Origin: Alphaproteobacteria bacterium
Lineage (GTDB): Bacteria > Pseudomonadota > Alphaproteobacteria > Micavibrionales > Micavibrionaceae
Assembly: GCA_023141075.1 (NCBI GenBank)
Contig: JAGLKL010000044.1
Coordinates: forward strand, 1 to 8,791
Length of the DNA stretch: 8,791 bases
Reading direction: 5' to 3'
Made by a program: the position numbers and the translations under genes. The notes under the pieces were generated by a model that had not been told where the DNA came from, ran no database searches, and saw only the letters and a list, made by a program, of their open reading frames with translations. Of this stretch, positions 5,610-8,791 are shown piece after piece; positions within the stretch are counted from its first letter, which is position 1, and every line of letters begins with the position of its first letter.

Positions 5610-5984
5610 GGCCTTTACATTACGGAAATATATTATATCTGAGTGTTGATACAAAGGGGCTCTGGTACCTTCTAGGGGGCTTTGTTTGTGATGGATTGTT
5701 CCGGTTTTGGTATGAATAGCTTCCGAGACAGAATCTTAGAGGAATTTTTAGCCTTAATTTTTTTATGAATCAGTATGTTAGATGGGCTGTTAGATTAAAT
5801 TTGTAATAATTCCTATAATATGTGACAATATGGTTAACTCGGAGCAAGTGTAAAAAGCCTTCTTAAAAAGGCAAAAGAAAAATAATTAAGCATTGATCCG
5901 AAGTTGAACGTTAGAGAACGTAATTGGTGATATATAAAACTTGCAGAAGAGCGAAGCTCTAAGGTGATGTTTTAGGGGTGTGAA
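5610..5984 (+). promoter_or_regulatory. Gene-free stretch with candidate promoter and leader hairpins for the large ORF
   Basis: No ORF worth calling. ACAAAG (5651-5656) and CTTTGT (5680-5685) pair across a 23-nt loop, too weak to call a terminator for the preceding gene. A perfect TATAAT stands at 5814-5819 but has only a poor -35. A second option is the extended -10 TGATATATA at 5928-5936. GAACGT occurs twice at 10-bp spacing (5906-5911, 5916-5921), within the inverted repeat ACGTT-AGAG-AACGT. A hairpin AGAGC-GAA-GCTCT (5948-5960) contains GCGAAGC, a sequence known to form an unusually stable mini-hairpin, 24 nt before the start codon. AGGGG (5974-5978) is the ribosome binding site. Confidence 0.35.
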
Positions 5985-8791
5985 ATGGTACAAAGAAGAC
6001 AGGACATGGTTCGTGAGGCCAGAAAGTTATCCGCAAAAACGCACAAAGAAGCTAATGCGGAGTCTGCTGTCCAGCAGAAAGAACAACCCGAAAATGTAGC
6101 AGGGGATCCTGCGGAAGAGGTGCGTGGAGTTCAGGAGAGTGAACTATTCTCCGGTGCCGATGCTGATAAGCTTTCGTTATATGCCGAGTTGCTAAATGTT
6201 CAAGAAAAAATGCCGAAAACAGTGGATGCTGATAGTGCGTTTTTTAAGGAGATTGAATGGAAATGCGAGAGACTTCAAGGTGAGTATGACAAAGTTTCCG
6301 AGCAAGTAAAGGAACATTCTCCACAAGAAGCATTGACGATTCTCAGTGATGGTCTGGAAAACGCTTTTACACAGATGTTGGCCTATAATGACATGCGCAA
6401 GGCTGGCGGCCAGTCTCCTTTTGCAGTTGACCAGTTTATAAGCGGGGCAATAGATCCGGATGTTCGGAAAGAAATATCTGATCACTCCGCCAGTTTGTCA
6501 GACGAAGAAAAGACACAATATAGTGGGATTGCCAAAGTTATGGTGGCCGACTTTACATCTGATCCCAATGCTAAAAATCAAACAGAACTTTCAGTGGTTG
6601 CTCGGATTGCAGGCGGTGAGAAAATAGATACTGCCGGTGCCAAAACGTTTGCGCAAGCGAAAACTGCTGTGAGTGAACATGTCGGGGTGATGCGGACGCA
6701 GCAAATCAAGACTCTAGTTGATCAAAAGCTTGCAAACGGGCTGACACCTAAAGATATTGTAGCACTTTCTTCCAAAGCGCTTGGCATCGAAATGTCGACG
6801 GTCGGGGCAATACCCAAGGATGATGTAACGGTTTTTGAGCAGATTAATAACGGGCTTGAGTTGTTATCTCATAATTTGGATGCGGAGGCCGCTAAAGATA
6901 ATGGGATAGTAGGGCGTTTGCAAAAAGCTGATCCTGCGCAATATCCGGAGGATCTGAAAGCGTTGATTGGTGAGCGTACGGAAGGCAAAGAAGGCGATGA
7001 TCTGGTTCAGGCCAAGGATGCTGCTATAAATGAATATGCGATAACAATTGCAGGAGCGGCTGTCGGTCAGCAACTCTTAATACAGTCTATGGCGCTAAGA
7101 CTAGCTTACAATAACTCCCTTGAGCCGCAAAACAAAGAGTTGGTCACGGTTGCGGGGACTGATAAAGATGTGCGTGCTGATATGGTGAATCATTTTCAGT
7201 CTTTGTCAGAAACTGAACAGACCCAATATCTTGCACTTTCACAGGAAGTTTTGTCTAACCTGAACGGTTCGCTTCAGGTGGCCGATGCTTATGTTACATC
7301 TATTGGTGATCTGGATATGAGCGGGACTCAGAATATTGACCAGGCAAAAACCTTGGTTACTGATTACCAGGCTCAACAATATCAAGATGCAGTTGATGAT
7401 AGCGTTGAAACTGTGAAATATTTCGGGGGCGCTTATGGCCTTAAGGCTGGACCGATAGAAGATGTTTTGAGACAGGCATTTAGTTTGTATGTCAATAAGA
7501 GCGCGACTTTCTTGAAACAGATCGATAAAGAGGGCGTTTCCATAGAAGGGGTTGGCGAATTAGCTAAAAGAGATGTCTTTATTGCTGAGAGTATGAAGAA
7601 TCCTGAAATATTGGAAGCGCTGGAAAACGGAACCTTCACAAAAGAACAGATCGAGTCCTCGGTACAGCAAAATTATGAACAATTGTCCGGTCAGCTTGCT
7701 ATGGCAATGATGCAAAAAGAGCTCACGTGTATGCTTGCTTACAATCAGGGAGTTGCAACAAAAAGCGAGCACATTACGACTGTTGAAGGTGCGGACGCAA
7801 AAGTAGAGCAAGGAAGAAAATATCTGGAGCATATCAAGGGAGAGAATCCGGATCTACATACTAAGATTGTTGAGAGGGCTGGTGATATTATCGGGAATTT
7901 CGGGAATGCTGCCAATTTTTTGGCGGCAGAACTCAAAAAAGGAAAAACATTGCAGGTAACAAGTCCTTCGTCTGAGGTTGCGGAGAGTGCTCCGGATGAT
8001 AAAGTCGAGGAGACAGTGACTCAGTATAAGACTGTGATGGTGCCGGATATTCCAGAGGGCATGCAAGAGAGGTTTCGCCGTCTTGAACAGGCGCTTGGGA
8101 TGTTGGCTCCTGATCTGAATGATAGAAAAGAGTATAAGGGATTTGATATTGCTCCCGAGAAAGAATTGCAAGGCCCCGGTGAGGTCGATGGTGTTTTTGA
8201 TGAGAAGGCTTATGCGTCTTACAAAGGTGTAATGGGGCACCTGAACTTTTTGACCGGACTGAGTGAAAATAAACCTCTTTTGATTAATGCAAAATTGGAC
8301 GAAGCAGCAAGGGGCTTGAATCCTCTTTTTGGAGATAATGAGAGTGCGCAGCTTGCCGAGTTGATGGATAAAGATGATCCGCAGAAGTTTTTATCTGAAG
8401 AAAAAGAAGTAAAAGCTCTGGAAAAAATGCTTATTGGTCAGGTTGATGATAAACTAGAAGCTCTGGGTGCGGATACACGTCGCGGAAAAATCAAATATGC
8501 TAAAGGAAAAATCAAAGATGCTAAAGAAGTCGAGTATGCTAATGAAATCGATGAGTTGAAAGCTTCCAAGAAGTTGATTTCCCAAGTTATTAAAGACCTG
8601 AAAGTTCTGGATAAGGCTGGTTTGCTTAACGGGCCGATTGAGATGGTTGCTACGCAGGTTCCTGTAGAAGTGTCCAAGATTCAGGTTGCTAAAAATGCGG
8701 CAGGAAACGATGCTTCGGGAGCAACGGAGAGTGCAATTAGCACTGTGATCGGTGGTACAAAAGATGTTCCTAAAGATGTTCCTAAAGATGT
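5985..8791 (+). CDS. Large hydrophilic repeat-containing protein, unknown function; 3' end outside the window
   Basis: The frame is open from the ATG at 5985 to the window edge, 935 complete codons without a stop. AGGGG lies 6 nt upstream of the start. I do not recognise the family. The product is rich in Glu, Asp, Lys, Gln and Ala, with very few Cys and Trp and no signal peptide; it looks soluble and largely helical. One mildly hydrophobic patch sits at about 352-372. Internal duplication is visible: LAYN recurs at 132-135, 373-376 and 584-587. After the first two, both copies continue with DxDVR, a SLSxxExTQY block (TQY at 177-179 and 413-415) and QAKT (224-227 and 453-456). The C-terminal visible part has a Lys-rich doublet GKIKYAK/GKIKDAK (834-847) and begins KDVP repeats at 926. 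A structural or secreted effector-like role is possible but unsupported. The gene appears to form its own unit. Confidence 0.88.
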   Translation, partial: MVQRRQDMVREARKLSAKTHKEANAESAVQQKEQPENVAGDPAEEVRGVQESELFSGADADKLSLYAELLNVQEKMPKTVDADSAFFKEIEWKCERLQGEYDKVSEQVKEHSPQEALTILSDGLENAFTQMLAYNDMRKAGGQSPFAVDQFISGAIDPDVRKEISDHSASLSDEEKTQYSGIAKVMVADFTSDPNAKNQTELSVVARIAGGEKIDTAGAKTFAQAKTAVSEHVGVMRTQQIKTLVDQKLANGLTPKDIVALSSKALGIEMSTVGAIPKDDVTVFEQINNGLELLSHNLDAEAAKDNGIVGRLQKADPAQYPEDLKALIGERTEGKEGDDLVQAKDAAINEYAITIAGAAVGQQLLIQSMALRLAYNNSLEPQNKELVTVAGTDKDVRADMVNHFQSLSETEQTQYLALSQEVLSNLNGSLQVADAYVTSIGDLDMSGTQNIDQAKTLVTDYQAQQYQDAVDDSVETVKYFGGAYGLKAGPIEDVLRQAFSLYVNKSATFLKQIDKEGVSIEGVGELAKRDVFIAESMKNPEILEALENGTFTKEQIESSVQQNYEQLSGQLAMAMMQKELTCMLAYNQGVATKSEHITTVEGADAKVEQGRKYLEHIKGENPDLHTKIVERAGDIIGNFGNAANFLAAELKKGKTLQVTSPSSEVAESAPDDKVEETVTQYKTVMVPDIPEGMQERFRRLEQALGMLAPDLNDRKEYKGFDIAPEKELQGPGEVDGVFDEKAYASYKGVMGHLNFLTGLSENKPLLINAKLDEAARGLNPLFGDNESAQLAELMDKDDPQKFLSEEKEVKALEKMLIGQVDDKLEALGADTRRGKIKYAKGKIKDAKEVEYANEIDELKASKKLISQVIKDLKVLDKAGLLNGPIEMVATQVPVEVSKIQVAKNAAGNDASGATESAISTVIGGTKDVPKDVPKD
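8484..8525. repeat. 21-bp in-frame tandem duplication within the large ORF
   Basis: Two adjacent 21-bp units, 8484-8504 and 8505-8525, differ by a single base (T to G) and encode GKIKYAK and GKIKDAK. This is a recent duplication that preserves the frame. Confidence 0.9.
8760..8791. repeat. 12-bp tandem repeat running off the window edge
   Basis: AAAGATGTTCCT is present in two perfect copies (8760-8771, 8772-8783) and a third is cut by the window end at 8791. It encodes Lys-Asp-Val-Pro repeats in the large ORF, probably the start of a longer array. Confidence 0.9.

Noticed and set aside
5857..5872. GCCTT-CTTAAA-AAGGC hairpin flanked by A runs, possible minus-strand terminator
   Set aside because: The stem is only 5 bp, and no minus-strand gene exists to its right that would need termination.
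7854..8240. Minus-strand ORF of 128 codons and neighbours opposite the large ORF
   Set aside because: The plus strand is continuously open here for over 2.8 kb with a good ribosome binding site; the minus frames are shorter and lack start signals.
1..8791. CRISPR array, tRNA or rRNA genes
   Set aside because: No regularly spaced 25-40 bp repeats, cloverleaf with a T-loop signature or conserved rRNA segment was seen on either strand.

Overview
The window looks like chromosomal DNA of an alphaproteobacterium with moderate-GC genes and AT-rich gaps. The best evidence is the central gene. It encodes an RNase E with a long acidic-then-basic insertion splitting the S1 domain and a C-terminal Gly-Trp-Trp tail, both features of alphaproteobacterial RNase E. 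No genus can be named from the sequence alone. All supported genes lie on the plus strand.

Layout. 2-292: C-terminal end of an M23 (LytM-type) cell-wall peptidase. 273-405: promoter region whose -10 box sits in a 13-bp tandem duplication. 406-1227: alpha/beta hydrolase with an intact Ser-Asp-His triad. 1228-1568: solo end of a small mobile element, then a likely rne promoter and a leader of about 185 nt. 1569-3986: rne. 3987-4527: no gene; it holds hairpins, a complete 106-bp MITE-like element related to the solo end upstream of rne, and an AT-rich stretch with a possible second, decayed element. 4528-4812: a possible short transcription unit with a 23-codon single-membrane-helix ORF, a 90-nt nested-stem region and a strong intrinsic terminator. 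4920-5609: secreted or periplasmic helical protein of unknown function. 5610-5984: gap with a candidate promoter and small hairpins. 5985-8791: a 935-codon reading frame, open to the window edge, for a large hydrophilic repeat-containing protein that I do not recognise.

How they fit. The genes do not form an obvious pathway. The peptidase acts on the envelope, the hydrolase is a generic esterase/lipase-fold enzyme, and RNase E is the core of the RNA degradosome. The most original material is the short unit at 4528-4812, the MITE pair flanking rne, and the giant repeat protein at the right edge.
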